A stretch of DNA of 64,000 bases, taken from Azospirillum agricola. Lineage in GTDB: Bacteria; Pseudomonadota; Alphaproteobacteria; Azospirillales; Azospirillaceae. Positions 18,637 through 27,227 of the stretch are shown piece after piece. Position numbers and translations under genes: made by a program. Below the pieces are notes generated by a model that was not told the origin of the DNA, made no database searches, and saw only the letters and a list, made by a program, of their open reading frames with translations. The stretch's first letter is position 1. Every line of letters starts with the position of its first letter. The DNA lies in contig NZ_JAGINM010000007.1 of NCBI RefSeq assembly GCF_017876095.1, forward strand, positions 292,511-356,510. Direction: 5' to 3'.

Positions 18637-19047
18637 ATGGCGGACGGTTTCGATGAGTTGATGGCGGCGGCCCGCGCGGTGCGGGCCAACGCCCACGCCC
18701 CTTATTCCAACTTCAAGGTCGGCGCCGCCATCCGTGGCGAGTCGGGGCGCATCTTCGTCGGCGCCAACGTCGAGAACGCCGCCTACCCGCAGGGGCAGTG
18801 CGCCGAGGCGTCGGCCATCGGCGCCATGGTCGCGGCGGGCGACCGGCGCATCGCCGCCATCGCCGTGGTCGGCGGTGAACCGGGCAACGAACTCTGCACG
18901 CCCTGCGGCGGTTGCCGGCAGCGCATCCGCGAGTTCGCCGCTCCCGACACGCCGATCCATGTCGGCGACCCGGCTGGTCTGCGCCGAAGCTTTACTTTGG
19001 AGGCGCTGTTGCCGCATTCGTTCGGCCCCACCAATTTAGCCTTCTGA
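18637..19047 (+). CDS. cdd: Cytidine deaminase
   Basis: 136 residues, the short homotetrameric type. Zinc and catalytic motifs are intact: the CAEASAIGAM stretch (Cys, Glu) and PCGGCRQ (two Cys). The NVENAAYPQGQCAE context binds substrate. Converts (deoxy)cytidine to (deoxy)uridine plus ammonia, feeding imported pyrimidine nucleosides to deoA. Confidence 0.96.
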   Translation: MADGFDELMAAARAVRANAHAPYSNFKVGAAIRGESGRIFVGANVENAAYPQGQCAEASAIGAMVAAGDRRIAAIAVVGGEPGNELCTPCGGCRQRIREFAAPDTPIHVGDPAGLRRSFTLEALLPHSFGPTNLAF

Positions 19048-19061
19048 CCGGAGTGCCGATC

Positions 19062-19895
19062 ATGACCGCTGCCCGCGCCGCCGCGGACATCCTCCACCGC
19101 GCCTCCGGCCGCCGGCCGCGGGTCGGCATCGTGCTGGGGTCCGGCCTGGGCGGCATCGCCGACCGGATCGCCGGCTCCGTCGCCATCCCCTACACCGAGA
19201 TTGCCGGCTTTCCGGTCCCCAGCGTCGCCGGCCATGCCGGGCGGCTGGTCGTCGGCACGCTCGGCGGAGTCGAGGTCGCCTGCATGCAGGGGCGTGTCCA
19301 CGCCTACGAGGGCAATGGCTTCGACGCCTTGAAGACGGCGATCCGCGCGCTGAAGCTCGCCGGCTGCGACACGCTGGTTCTGACCGCCGCCGCCGGTTCC
19401 CTGCGGACCGATGTCGGGCCGGGCCGGCTGATGGCCATCAGCGACCATCTGAACCTGCTGGGCGCCAATCCGCTGACCGGCCCCAACGACGAGGCGTTCG
19501 GCGACCGCTTCCCCAGCATGACCGACGCCTGGGATCCACAGCTCCGCGCCCTGCTGAGGGACGTGGCCGGCACGCTCGGCCTCGATCTGGCGGAGGGGGT
19601 CTACGCCGCCTATCCCGGCCCTTCCTTCGAGACTCCGGCCGAGGTGCGGATGATGCAGCGGCTGGGCGCCGACGCGGTCGGCATGTCGACGGTTCCCGAA
19701 TGCATCGTCGCGCGGCATTGCGGCCTGCGGGTCGCCGGCTGCGCGGTGATCACCAACCTGGGGGTGGGGCTGGGCGACGGCCCGGTCGACCATCACCAGA
19801 CCCTGAGCGCCGCCTCGGCCGCCGCCTCCGACCTGGAGCGGCTGCTGGTCGGTTTCCTTGAACGCCTGCATGAAAAGGACGGGTCCCGGTCATGA
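19062..19895 (+). CDS. punA: Purine nucleoside phosphorylase (trimeric type)
   Basis: 277 residues. GIVLGSGLGGIAD near residue 24 and GRVHAYEGN mark the trimeric PNP/MTAP family; AAYPGPSFETPAE and GMSTVPECIVARHCG complete the phosphate and base sites. It cleaves purine (deoxy)nucleosides with phosphate to base and (deoxy)ribose-1-phosphate. ATG at 19062 fits the family start. Its stop overlaps the deoC ATG. Confidence 0.95.
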   Translation: MTAARAAADILHRASGRRPRVGIVLGSGLGGIADRIAGSVAIPYTEIAGFPVPSVAGHAGRLVVGTLGGVEVACMQGRVHAYEGNGFDALKTAIRALKLAGCDTLVLTAAAGSLRTDVGPGRLMAISDHLNLLGANPLTGPNDEAFGDRFPSMTDAWDPQLRALLRDVAGTLGLDLAEGVYAAYPGPSFETPAEVRMMQRLGADAVGMSTVPECIVARHCGLRVAGCAVITNLGVGLGDGPVDHHQTLSAASAAASDLERLLVGFLERLHEKDGSRS

Positions 19896-20704
19896 AGCTG
19901 CCTGCCGACCTGCAAAGCGCGCTCGACGCCTGCGCCAACGCCCCGTCCGACGCCGCCACGGCGCGCCGGGCCATCGGGATGCTCGACCTCACCAGCCTGA
20001 ACGGCGACGACAGCGACCGCACGGTCGAGGCGCTGTGCGCCCGCGCCGTCACCCCCGTCGGGCCGGTCGCCGCCGTCTGCGTCTGGCCGCGCTTCGTCGC
20101 GACCGCGCGCAAGGCGCTGGAGGGCACCCCGGTGAAGGTCGCCACCGTGGTCAATTTCCCGACCGGCGAGGCCGACGCCGCCGCGGTCGCCGCCGAGGCA
20201 CGCCGCGCCGTCGCCGACGGGGCCGACGAGATCGACGTGGTGCTGCCCTACCGCGCCTTCATCGACGGCGCCCGCACCCAGCCGATGAACGTGGTGAAGG
20301 CCTGCCGCGAGGCCTGCGGCAGCGCAGCGCTGATGAAGGTCATCCTCGAATCGGGGGCTTTCCCCGACGCCGACCTGCTGGCCTGGGCGGCGCGCGACGC
20401 CATCGCGGCGGGGGCGGACTTCCTGAAGACCTCGACCGGCAAGACCCAGCCGGCGGCGACGCCGGAGGCGGCGGCGGTGATTCTCGACAGCATCTACGAA
20501 TCGGGCAAGGAGGTCGGCTTCAAGGCGGCCGGCGGCATCCGCGACGCCGCCGGGGCGGCGCTGTTCCTGGCGCTGGCCGACGGGATCCTGGGGGAGGGCT
20601 GGGCGACGCCGAAGACCTTCCGCTTCGGCGCGTCGAGCCTGCTCGACGCTCTGCTGGCCGAGGCCGGCCATGGCGTGGCCCCGGCGGCGGTGGCGGGTTA
20701 CTGA
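19892..20704 (+). CDS. deoC: Deoxyribose-phosphate aldolase
   Basis: 270 residues, TIM barrel. The Schiff-base lysines are in the segments KVILESGAF and FLKTSTGKTQ, and FKAAGGIRDA closes the site. Splits deoxyribose-5-phosphate to glyceraldehyde-3-phosphate and acetaldehyde, so imported deoxynucleosides become carbon source. Coupled to punA by ATGA and followed by deoA after three bases. The mutase that links them (deoB) is not in the window. Confidence 0.96.
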   Translation: MKLPADLQSALDACANAPSDAATARRAIGMLDLTSLNGDDSDRTVEALCARAVTPVGPVAAVCVWPRFVATARKALEGTPVKVATVVNFPTGEADAAAVAAEARRAVADGADEIDVVLPYRAFIDGARTQPMNVVKACREACGSAALMKVILESGAFPDADLLAWAARDAIAAGADFLKTSTGKTQPAATPEAAAVILDSIYESGKEVGFKAAGGIRDAAGAALFLALADGILGEGWATPKTFRFGASSLLDALLAEAGHGVAPAAVAGY

Positions 20705-20707
20705 GCG

Positions 20708-22036
20708 ATGCTGCCGCAGGAAATCGTCCGGGCCAAGCGCGACGGGCAGGCGCTCGACGCCGCCACCGTCGCCGCCTTCGTGCGCGGAATCACCGACGGG
20801 TCGGTGACGGAAAGCCAGGCGGCGGCCTTCGCCATGGCGGTGTTCTTCCGTGGCATGGATCTGGGCGAGCGCGTCGCCCTGACCCGCGCCATGCGCGATT
20901 CGGGCACCGTCATGGAATGGCGCTCGCTGAACCTGCCCGGCCCGGTGATCGACAAGCATTCGACCGGCGGGGTCGGCGACAAGGTCAGCCTGATCCTGGC
21001 GCCGATGCTGGCGGCCTGCGGCGGATTCGTGCCGATGGTGTCGGGGCGTGGGCTGGGACACACCGGCGGCACGCTCGACAAGTTCGAGGCGATCCCCGGC
21101 TACCGGGCCAAGCCCGACAACGAACTGCTGCGCCGGGTGGTGAGGGAGGTCGGCTGCGCCGTGATCGGCGCCACCGACGACATCGCCCCGGCCGACCGGC
21201 GGCTCTACGCCATCCGCGACGTGACGGCGACGGTCGAATCGCTCGACCTGATCACCGCCTCGATCCTGTCGAAGAAGCTCGCCGCCGGGCTCGACGCGCT
21301 GGTGATGGACGTGAAGTTCGGCTCCGGCGCCTTCATGCAGCGGTTCGAGGACGCCGAGGCGCTGGCCGAGAGCATCGTCACCGTCTCGGTCGGTGCCGAG
21401 CTGCCGGCGGTGGCCCTGCTGACCGACATGAACGAGGTGCTGGGGCGCAGTGCCGGCAACGCGCTGGAGATGCGCGAGTGCCTCGCCATCCTGCGCGGCG
21501 AGCCGGCCGAGCCGCGCCTCTACGAGGTGACGGTGGCGCTGGCCGGCGAGCTGCTGGCGCTGGCCAAGCTGGCGCCTGACGCGGCGGCGGGCCGGGCGCT
21601 GGCCGACCGTTCCGTGCGCGACGGCCGCGCCGCCGAACGCTTCGCCCGCATGGTCCAGGCGCTGGGCGGGCCGTCGGATCTGCTGGAGCGGCCGGACCGT
21701 CATCTCGACCGCGCCCCGGTGGTGCGCCCGGTCTTCGCCGAACGGGCGGGGCGGGTGGCGGCCATCGACACGCGGGCCGTCGGCATGGCCGTGGTGGCGT
21801 TGGGCGGCGGGCGCACCAAGGTGACCGACGCCATCGACTTCGCGGTCGGCCTCGATTCGGTCGCCGGGCTGGGGACGGAGGTCGGGCCGGGGGGCGGGCC
21901 GAGCGCGCAGCCGCTCGCCATTCTCCACGCGCGGACGGAGGCGCAGGCCGACGAGGCGGCGGCGCGCCTGCGGCGCGCCGTCACCGTGGCCGACACCGCG
22001 CCGCCGCGCGGCCCGCTGATCGCCAAGCGGGTGTGA
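20708..22036 (+). CDS. deoA: Thymidine phosphorylase
   Basis: 442 residues with the signature SGRGLGHTGGTLDKFEAIPG and the phosphate-binding KHSTGGVGDK. C-terminal PYNP domain present. Cleaves thymidine/deoxyuridine to base and deoxyribose-1-phosphate. Last gene of the salvage operon. Confidence 0.97.
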   Translation: MLPQEIVRAKRDGQALDAATVAAFVRGITDGSVTESQAAAFAMAVFFRGMDLGERVALTRAMRDSGTVMEWRSLNLPGPVIDKHSTGGVGDKVSLILAPMLAACGGFVPMVSGRGLGHTGGTLDKFEAIPGYRAKPDNELLRRVVREVGCAVIGATDDIAPADRRLYAIRDVTATVESLDLITASILSKKLAAGLDALVMDVKFGSGAFMQRFEDAEALAESIVTVSVGAELPAVALLTDMNEVLGRSAGNALEMRECLAILRGEPAEPRLYEVTVALAGELLALAKLAPDAAAGRALADRSVRDGRAAERFARMVQALGGPSDLLERPDRHLDRAPVVRPVFAERAGRVAAIDTRAVGMAVVALGGGRTKVTDAIDFAVGLDSVAGLGTEVGPGGGPSAQPLAILHARTEAQADEAAARLRRAVTVADTAPPRGPLIAKRV

Positions 22037-22091
22037 CAAGCCGGGCTTGACGGGGCTGGGAGCGACGCTGGGCTGACCTGCGGTTGCGGCA

Positions 22092-22119
22092 TTGGGCGAC
22101 GATGCGGCTTGCCTATAAT
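22092..22119 (+). promoter_or_regulatory. Probable sigma-70 promoter of the DMT transporter gene
   Basis: A perfect -10 TATAAT (22114-22119) lies 16 bases after TTGGGC (22092-22097), 40 bases before the next start codon. A consensus -10 is rare in this GC-rich window, so expression may be constitutive. Confidence 0.6.
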
Positions 22120-22160
22120 GTGGGCAGCTTTCGATCTCCCCACATCCGCCGAGTCCATCG

Positions 22161-23075
22161 ATGACCGAAGCCGTCAAACGCGCCGAGCTGGTGCCCGCCG
22201 AGGCCGATTCGGTTCCCTACGCCGTCGGCTGCTTCCTGGTGACGATCCTGCTGTTCGCGGCGATGGACACGCTCATCAAATTCCTGTCGGCCAGCTACCC
22301 GGTGCCGCAGTTGATGTTCGTGCGTTCGGCTGTGGCGCTGCTGCTGGTCGGCGGCTACACGATGGCGCGCGGCGGCGGGCTGGCGGCGCTGAGGACCCGG
22401 CGGCCCTGGGGGCATGTCTGGCGGGCCTTCGCCGGGCTGCTGTCGATGGGCTGCTTCTTCTACGCCTTCAAGCATCTGCCGCTGGCCGAGGTCTATGTGC
22501 TCAGCTTCGCCGGGCCGTTGTTCATCACCGCCCTGTCGGGGCCGCTGCTGGGCGAGGCGGTGGGCTGGCGGCGCTGGGCGGCGGTGCTGGTGGGCTTCGG
22601 CGGCGTGGTGGTGATGGCCCAGCCCTCGACCGGGGCGCCGGTCGTCCCGGTGCTGGTCGGGCTGTGCGCCGCCCTGTTCTACGCGCTGGCGGCGCTGGCG
22701 GTGCGCGGGCTGTCGCGGACCGAGACCGCCGCCTCCATCGTCATCTACCTGCTGATGACGACGACGGTGGTCAGCGGCGTGCTGGCGGTTCCCGTCTGGA
22801 TCCCGCCCTCGGCGACGGAACTGGGGCTGATGGCGACGGTCGGCGCGTTGGGCGCGGTGGCGCAGGTGCTGATGACCCAGGCCTTCCGCCGCGCGCCGCC
22901 CTCGGTGGTGGCGCCCTTCGAGTACACCGGCATGGTCTGGGCGAGCCTGTTCGGCTATCTGGTGTTCGGCGACCTGCCGACCGTGCCGGTGCTGGCTGGC
23001 GCGATGGTGATCATCGGCAGCGGGCTCTACATCCTGCATCGTGAAACCATGAAGGACCGGCGGCGCGGCGCCTGA
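22161..23075 (+). CDS. DMT-superfamily (EamA) transporter
   Basis: 304 residues with ten membrane helices in two EamA repeats; the paired pattern FAGPLFITALSGPLLGE and FEYTGMVWASLFGYLVFGD is typical. These proteins export amino acids, nucleobases or other metabolites; the substrate cannot be told. It has its own promoter, so it is probably separate from the salvage operon upstream and from the riboswitch operon downstream. Confidence 0.88.
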   Translation: MTEAVKRAELVPAEADSVPYAVGCFLVTILLFAAMDTLIKFLSASYPVPQLMFVRSAVALLLVGGYTMARGGGLAALRTRRPWGHVWRAFAGLLSMGCFFYAFKHLPLAEVYVLSFAGPLFITALSGPLLGEAVGWRRWAAVLVGFGGVVVMAQPSTGAPVVPVLVGLCAALFYALAALAVRGLSRTETAASIVIYLLMTTTVVSGVLAVPVWIPPSATELGLMATVGALGAVAQVLMTQAFRRAPPSVVAPFEYTGMVWASLFGYLVFGDLPTVPVLAGAMVIIGSGLYILHRETMKDRRRGA

Positions 23076-23084
23076 CAGGACCGC

Positions 23085-23112
23085 TTGACAGGACGGGGAG
23101 GGCGGCGACACT
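23085..23112 (+). promoter_or_regulatory. Possible promoter of the TPP-riboswitch operon
   Basis: A consensus -35 TTGACA (23085-23090) with a weak -10 GACACT (23107-23112) after 16 bases. It would start RNA close to 23119, just upstream of the riboswitch P1 stem. Confidence 0.45.
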
Positions 23113-23124
23113 CTCGCCCCTCGT

Positions 23125-23208
23125 TCACGGCTGGGGTGCCCGTCTGACGGCGGGCTGAGACCACACCCATCGAACCTGATCCGGGTCATGCCGGCGAAGG
23201 GAGCCGAG
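23125..23208 (+). promoter_or_regulatory. TPP riboswitch (THI box)
   Basis: The conserved aptamer blocks are all present in order: GGGGTGCCC (23133-23141), GGGCTGAGA (23152-23160), ACCC, GAACCTGATCCGGGT (23172-23186) and GCCGGCGAAGGGAG. A P1 stem CGGCT/AGCCG closes it (23128-23132 with 23202-23206). This is the thiamine pyrophosphate sensor; when TPP is high, expression of the downstream genes falls. The next gene on the strand is the ABC binding protein at 23317. Confidence 0.95.
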
Positions 23209-23271
23209 CGCGCCAACGACCCGGCCGACCGGCCTTCTTCCGACCGGCCTCCCCGTTGTCCCGTTCAGCCT

Positions 23272-23305
23272 TCCTCCCGCCGGCACGCCCGTCGGTGCAG
23301 GAGGA
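23272..23305 (+). promoter_or_regulatory. Possible riboswitch expression platform sequestering the Shine-Dalgarno
   Basis: TCCTCC (23272-23277) can pair with GGAGGA (23300-23305), the ribosome site of the binding-protein gene, helped by an inner CCG/CGG pairing. That hairpin would hide the site and fits translational control. No T run follows, so a transcription terminator is unlikely. Confidence 0.5.
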
Positions 23306-23316
23306 GTTTTTCGGTC

Positions 23317-24423
23317 ATGCGGCGCGCGGCTTTCCTTGCTCTCGGTTTCCTGGCGGCGCTACCGGCGCGGGCCGAGACGCTGTCCTTTCCGGTGCTGGTC
23401 CCGCTGACCGGCTTCCTGTCGCTGGAGGGCACCAGCCAGCGCAACGGCGCCGTGCTGGCGTTGACGGAGGCGGCTGCGAAGACCGAGGTCATCGACACCG
23501 GCACCTCGCCGGAGGCGGCGGTCACGGCGCTGGAGCGGGCGGCCGGCAACGGCAACGTCGGCGCCGTGGCGGCGAGCATGCTGGGCACCCAGATGCTGGC
23601 GATGCTGCCGCTGGCGGCCGAGCTGAAGCTTCCGCTGGTCACCGTGTCGGGCACCGCCTCGATCACCGAGCAGGGTAACCCCTGGGTCTTCCGCTTCTTC
23701 CCCGGCGACGCCGTGACCAAGACCGCCCACGCCCGCTACGTGGTGGAGGAACTGGGCCGCAAGCGCCCGGCGCTGATCTACCAGACCACCGCCTACGGCC
23801 AGAGCGGCAAGGCCCATCTGGAGCCGGCCTTCAAGGCGCTGGGGGCGGAACTGGTGTTCGAGGAGGGCGTCGATCCGGCCGCCAAGGATCTGCTGCCGGT
23901 GCTGACCAAGGCGCTCGCCGCCAAGCCGGACGTGCTGGTGCTGCACCTGCATTCCGGGCCGACCGCGCTGCTGCTGAAGCAGGCGGCGGCGAGCGGCGTC
24001 ACCCTGCCCATCGTCGCCGGTTCCGCCATGCACCAGCCGAGCACGGCGGCGCTGCTGGAGCCGGTCGAGCTGAAGGGAGTCTGCGCGGAGACCGCCGCGT
24101 CGCCGATCTCCGGCGGGTCGCCGGGGATGGACGCCTTCACCGCCTCCTACCGCGCCGCCTTCGGCAAGGAGCCGGACGCCTTCGCGCTCGGCCAGTATGA
24201 CGGGATGAGGATGGTGCTGGCGGCGGTGCGGGACGGTGCGACGACAGCCGACGACATCCGCAAGGCATTGGCCGGCGGCAGCCACGCCGGCCTCGCCATG
24301 ACCTACAAGTCGGACGGCAAGGGCAACATGGCCCATTCCGCGGTGATCGTCTGCTACGACGGCACCAGCCGCGTGCCGGCGCTGGTCAAGCGCTACGACG
24401 ACGTGGCGGGCGTGGTGAAGTAG
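23317..24423 (+). CDS. LIV-type periplasmic binding protein of a TPP-regulated ABC importer
   Basis: 368 residues: signal peptide MRRAAFLALGFLAALPARA, then a type I periplasmic-binding fold of the LivK/HAAT class (Peripla_BP_6). The family patterns are visible: SQRNGAVLAL, LVTVSGTASIT, WVFRFFPGD, YQTTAYGQSGK. ATG at 23317 with GGAGGAG ten bases upstream is preferred; the longer frame would run through the riboswitch. First gene of an operon with two permease modules and two ATPase modules. Homology says branched amino acids or amides; the riboswitch says a thiamine-related ligand. Ligand unproven. Confidence 0.9.
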   Translation: MRRAAFLALGFLAALPARAETLSFPVLVPLTGFLSLEGTSQRNGAVLALTEAAAKTEVIDTGTSPEAAVTALERAAGNGNVGAVAASMLGTQMLAMLPLAAELKLPLVTVSGTASITEQGNPWVFRFFPGDAVTKTAHARYVVEELGRKRPALIYQTTAYGQSGKAHLEPAFKALGAELVFEEGVDPAAKDLLPVLTKALAAKPDVLVLHLHSGPTALLLKQAAASGVTLPIVAGSAMHQPSTAALLEPVELKGVCAETAASPISGGSPGMDAFTASYRAAFGKEPDAFALGQYDGMRMVLAAVRDGATTADDIRKALAGGSHAGLAMTYKSDGKGNMAHSAVIVCYDGTSRVPALVKRYDDVAGVVK

Positions 24424-24424
24424 G

Positions 24425-25300
24425 GTGGCGACGGCGCTTCAGCTCCTGCTGAACGGGGTGGCGCTGGGGGCGGCCTACGCGCTGGTGGCGCTCGGCTTCG
24501 TGCTGGTGCTGAACGCCACCTCGGCGGTGAACTTCGCGCAGGGCGATCTGGTGATGGCCGGCGGCCTGCTGGCGGTGGCGCTGGCGCCGCTGATCCCGCT
24601 GCCGGGAATCGTGCTGCTGCCGGTGGTGCTGGCGCTGATGGCCGGGCTGGGGTTGCTGCTGGCGGCGGCGGCCTATCTGCCGCTGCGTCGGCGCCCGCCG
24701 GTGTCGGTGTTCATCAGCACCATCGCCGTGGGCATCATTTTGCAGAATGGCGCCTCCGTGCTGTTCGGGCCGGAACCGCGCGTGGCGCCGCCGCTGTTCG
24801 GCGACGGCATCTGGCGGATCGGCGGGGTCGCGGTGGCTGAGCAGTCGGTCGCCATCGTCGCCGTCGCCGCCCTGCTGATCGGTGCCCAGCAATGGGTGTT
24901 CGGGCGGACGCAGCTCGGCCGGCGGCTGCGCGCCACCGCGCAGGATCCGGAGATGGCGCGGGCCTGCGGCGTGCCGGTGACGGCGATGATCCTCACCACC
25001 TTCGCCATCGGGGCGGCCTGCGCCGGGGCGGCCGGGCTGCTGCTCGCCAACCGCTATTTCGTCACGCCGACGGCGGGCGGCGATCTGATCCTGAAGGCCT
25101 ACATCGCGGTGACGGTCGGCGGCTGGGGCTCGGTGCCGGGGGCGGTGGCCGGCGCGCTGCTGATCGCGCTGTTCGAGGTCGGGGTGTCGTCGGTGCTGTC
25201 CTACCCGGCGGCGCTGGGCGCGCTGTACGCGACGCTGCTGGTGATCCTGGTGGTCCGTCCGCAAGGGCTGTTCGGCGAAGCGGTGCGCCGCCGTGCGTGA
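24425..25300 (+). CDS. LivH-type ABC permease
   Basis: 291 residues, about eight membrane helices. LNGVALGAAYALVALGFVLV and NFAQGDLVMAGG are the LivH signatures; an EAA-like region with DLILKAYIAVTVGGWGSVPG interacts with the ATPase. GTG start one base after the stop of the binding-protein gene, so the two are coupled. Forms the channel with the LivM part of the next gene. Confidence 0.93.
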   Translation: MATALQLLLNGVALGAAYALVALGFVLVLNATSAVNFAQGDLVMAGGLLAVALAPLIPLPGIVLLPVVLALMAGLGLLLAAAAYLPLRRRPPVSVFISTIAVGIILQNGASVLFGPEPRVAPPLFGDGIWRIGGVAVAEQSVAIVAVAALLIGAQQWVFGRTQLGRRLRATAQDPEMARACGVPVTAMILTTFAIGAACAGAAGLLLANRYFVTPTAGGDLILKAYIAVTVGGWGSVPGAVAGALLIALFEVGVSSVLSYPAALGALYATLLVILVVRPQGLFGEAVRRRA

Positions 25301-25332
25301 GGCCGATTTGGGCATGATTTTTCCCCGCGAAC

Positions 25333-25377
25333 CGGCCCCCTCTCCCCCCCGGGGAGAGGGCTGGGGTGAGGGGGGGG
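25333..25377 (+). repeat. Extragenic palindrome, copy A of an inverted pair
   Basis: A CCCTCTCCCC/GGGGAGAGGG hairpin (25338-25360) followed by a CTGGGGTGAGGGG tail. It is repeated in opposite orientation at 25442-25480 in the same gap between livH- and livM-type genes and related to units at 3071-3110 and 37715-37752. Confidence 0.8.
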
Positions 25378-25441
25378 CATGGGGTGTCCTTGCGGGATGG
25401 ATCGCGACGTTCCCGCCGGCCCGACAATCCACGCCACGCAT

Positions 25442-25480
25442 CCCCCTCACCCCGACCCTCTCCCCGGGGGGGAGAGGGGG
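25442..25480 (-). repeat. Extragenic palindrome, copy B of an inverted pair
   Basis: The reverse complement of copy A apart from one AG/GA difference over about 38 bases. Together the two copies can form a very long hairpin across the 211-base gap in the middle of the riboswitch-controlled operon. Confidence 0.8.
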
Positions 25481-25511
25481 AGGACGCAGCCGGGCGGGGA
25501 GGGAGCGCTAG

Positions 25512-27227
25512 ATGCGCGCCTCGCTTTCCGGACGCTTGGCCGACGCCGTCCTCGCCCTCGCCGCGCTGGCGCTGCTCGTCCACGCGGTCGGCTTCGCCTC
25601 GCCCTACGGGCTGCGGGTGCTGACCGTCGCCGGGGTGTACGCGCTGGCCGCCTTCGGCTTCCAGATCCTGTTCGGGCTGGGCGGGGCGCTGTCGCTCGCC
25701 CAGGGTGCCTTCTTCGGGCTGGGCGCCTATGTCACCGGGATTCTCGGCAGCCGCTACGGGCTGGGCTTTTCCGTCACCTTTCCGCTGTCCCTGCTGGTGC
25801 CTCTGCTGGTGGCTCTGCCGGTCGGGCTGGCGGTGCTGCGGCTGGAATCGCATTACTTCGCGCTGGCGACGCTGGGCATCGCCCAGGTCCTGCATCTGCT
25901 CGCGGTCAACGCACCGGAGTTGACCGGCGGCGCCAACGGGCTGCCCGGCGTGCCGGGGGTGGTGCTGTTCGGCTGGGCGGTGCCGCGCGGGTTGCCGATG
26001 GCGGCGCTGGTCTGGTCCATGGTGGCGGTGGGCGGTGCCGTCGGCTGGGGGCTGGCGCGCGGGCGGCTGGGACGGGCGCTGACGCTGGTGCGCGACGACC
26101 CGATGGCGGCGTCCACGCTCGGCCTCGACGTCGGGCGGCTGCGGTTGACCGCCTTCGCCGTCAGCGCGCTGTTCGCCGGTGCTGCCGGGGCGCTTGCCGT
26201 GCACACCCAGCGGGTGGTGTCGCCCGAGGTGCTGGAGTTCCCGGTGATGGTCTCCATCCTCACCATCGCGGTGGTCGGCGGGCGCGGGCGGATGGCCGGC
26301 GCGGTGCTGGGCGCCGTGCTGCTGGTCCATCTGCCGGAATGGTTCCGCGCGCTGGAGCGCAGCTACCTGATCGTCTATGGCGCGGCGCTGCTGCTGACCA
26401 TCCTGCTGGCGCCCGACGGGCTGACCGGCCTGCTGGAGCGGCTGTTCCCGCGCCGTGCCCGTCCCGTCCCCGACGCGACGGAGCCCCCGCCCGGTCGCAA
26501 GCGCGACGGGGAGGCGCTGTCGGTCGAAGGGCTGTCGAAGGCTTTCGGCGGCGTCCACGCGGTGCAGGGCGTGTCGCTGACCCTGCGGGCCGGCACCATC
26601 ACCGGCCTGATCGGCCCCAACGGGTCGGGCAAGACGACGCTGATCAACCTGATTTCCGGGTTGGAGCGCCCCGACGCCGGCACGGTATGGCTGGCCGGCC
26701 AAGCCCTCACCGGCGCGCGCCCGGACCGGCTGGCCCGCGCCGGTCTGGCCCGCAGCTTCCAGGCGGCGGCCCTGCCGGACGGCTCCACGGCCCTGGAGGC
26801 GGTGGCCGCCGCCCGGCTGGCGTCCGACCGCGACCTCGCGGCGGCGGAGTCGCACGCCCGCTGGGCGCTCGACCGCATGGGGGTGGGCGAGCTTGCGGCA
26901 CGGCCGTGTCGCGATCTGCCGGCGGCGTCGAGGCGGCGGGTGGAGTTGGCGCGGGCGCTGGCCCGGCGCCCGGCGGTGCTGCTGCTCGACGAGCCGGCGG
27001 CCGGGCTGACCGATTCCGAGAAGGCCGATCTCGCCGCCCGCCTCCGCGCCCTGGCGGCGGAGGGCGTGGCCTTGCTGGTGGTGGAGCATGACATGGGATT
27101 CCTGCTGCCGCTGGCCGGCTGGGTCGTCTGCCTGGACCGCGGGCGGACGCTGTACGAAGGGCCGCCGGAGGGCGTGCGGAGCGACGCCGCCGTGGTCGCC
27201 GCCTATCTCGGCGGGGGAGCGCCATGA
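25512..27227 (+). CDS. Fused LivM permease-LivG ATPase of the TPP-regulated importer
   Basis: 571 residues. Residues 1-~310 are a LivM-type permease (VYALAAFGFQILFGLGGALS, then LALATLGIAQ). Residues ~333-571 are an ABC ATPase: Walker A GPNGSGKTT near 368, Walker B AVLLLDEPAAGL, H-loop VEHDMGF. The signature motif reads LPAASRRRVELARAL in place of the usual L(S/A)xGxQR, so one composite ATP site may be weak. Fusion of M and G occurs in some LIV systems. The stop overlaps the livF-type ATG (ATGA). Confidence 0.93.
   Translation: MRASLSGRLADAVLALAALALLVHAVGFASPYGLRVLTVAGVYALAAFGFQILFGLGGALSLAQGAFFGLGAYVTGILGSRYGLGFSVTFPLSLLVPLLVALPVGLAVLRLESHYFALATLGIAQVLHLLAVNAPELTGGANGLPGVPGVVLFGWAVPRGLPMAALVWSMVAVGGAVGWGLARGRLGRALTLVRDDPMAASTLGLDVGRLRLTAFAVSALFAGAAGALAVHTQRVVSPEVLEFPVMVSILTIAVVGGRGRMAGAVLGAVLLVHLPEWFRALERSYLIVYGAALLLTILLAPDGLTGLLERLFPRRARPVPDATEPPPGRKRDGEALSVEGLSKAFGGVHAVQGVSLTLRAGTITGLIGPNGSGKTTLINLISGLERPDAGTVWLAGQALTGARPDRLARAGLARSFQAAALPDGSTALEAVAAARLASDRDLAAAESHARWALDRMGVGELAARPCRDLPAASRRRVELARALARRPAVLLLDEPAAGLTDSEKADLAARLRALAAEGVALLVVEHDMGFLLPLAGWVVCLDRGRTLYEGPPEGVRSDAAVVAAYLGGGAP

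Noticed and set aside
22037..23124. Including the DMT transporter in the thiamine operon
   Set aside because: It lies upstream of the riboswitch and has its own good promoter.
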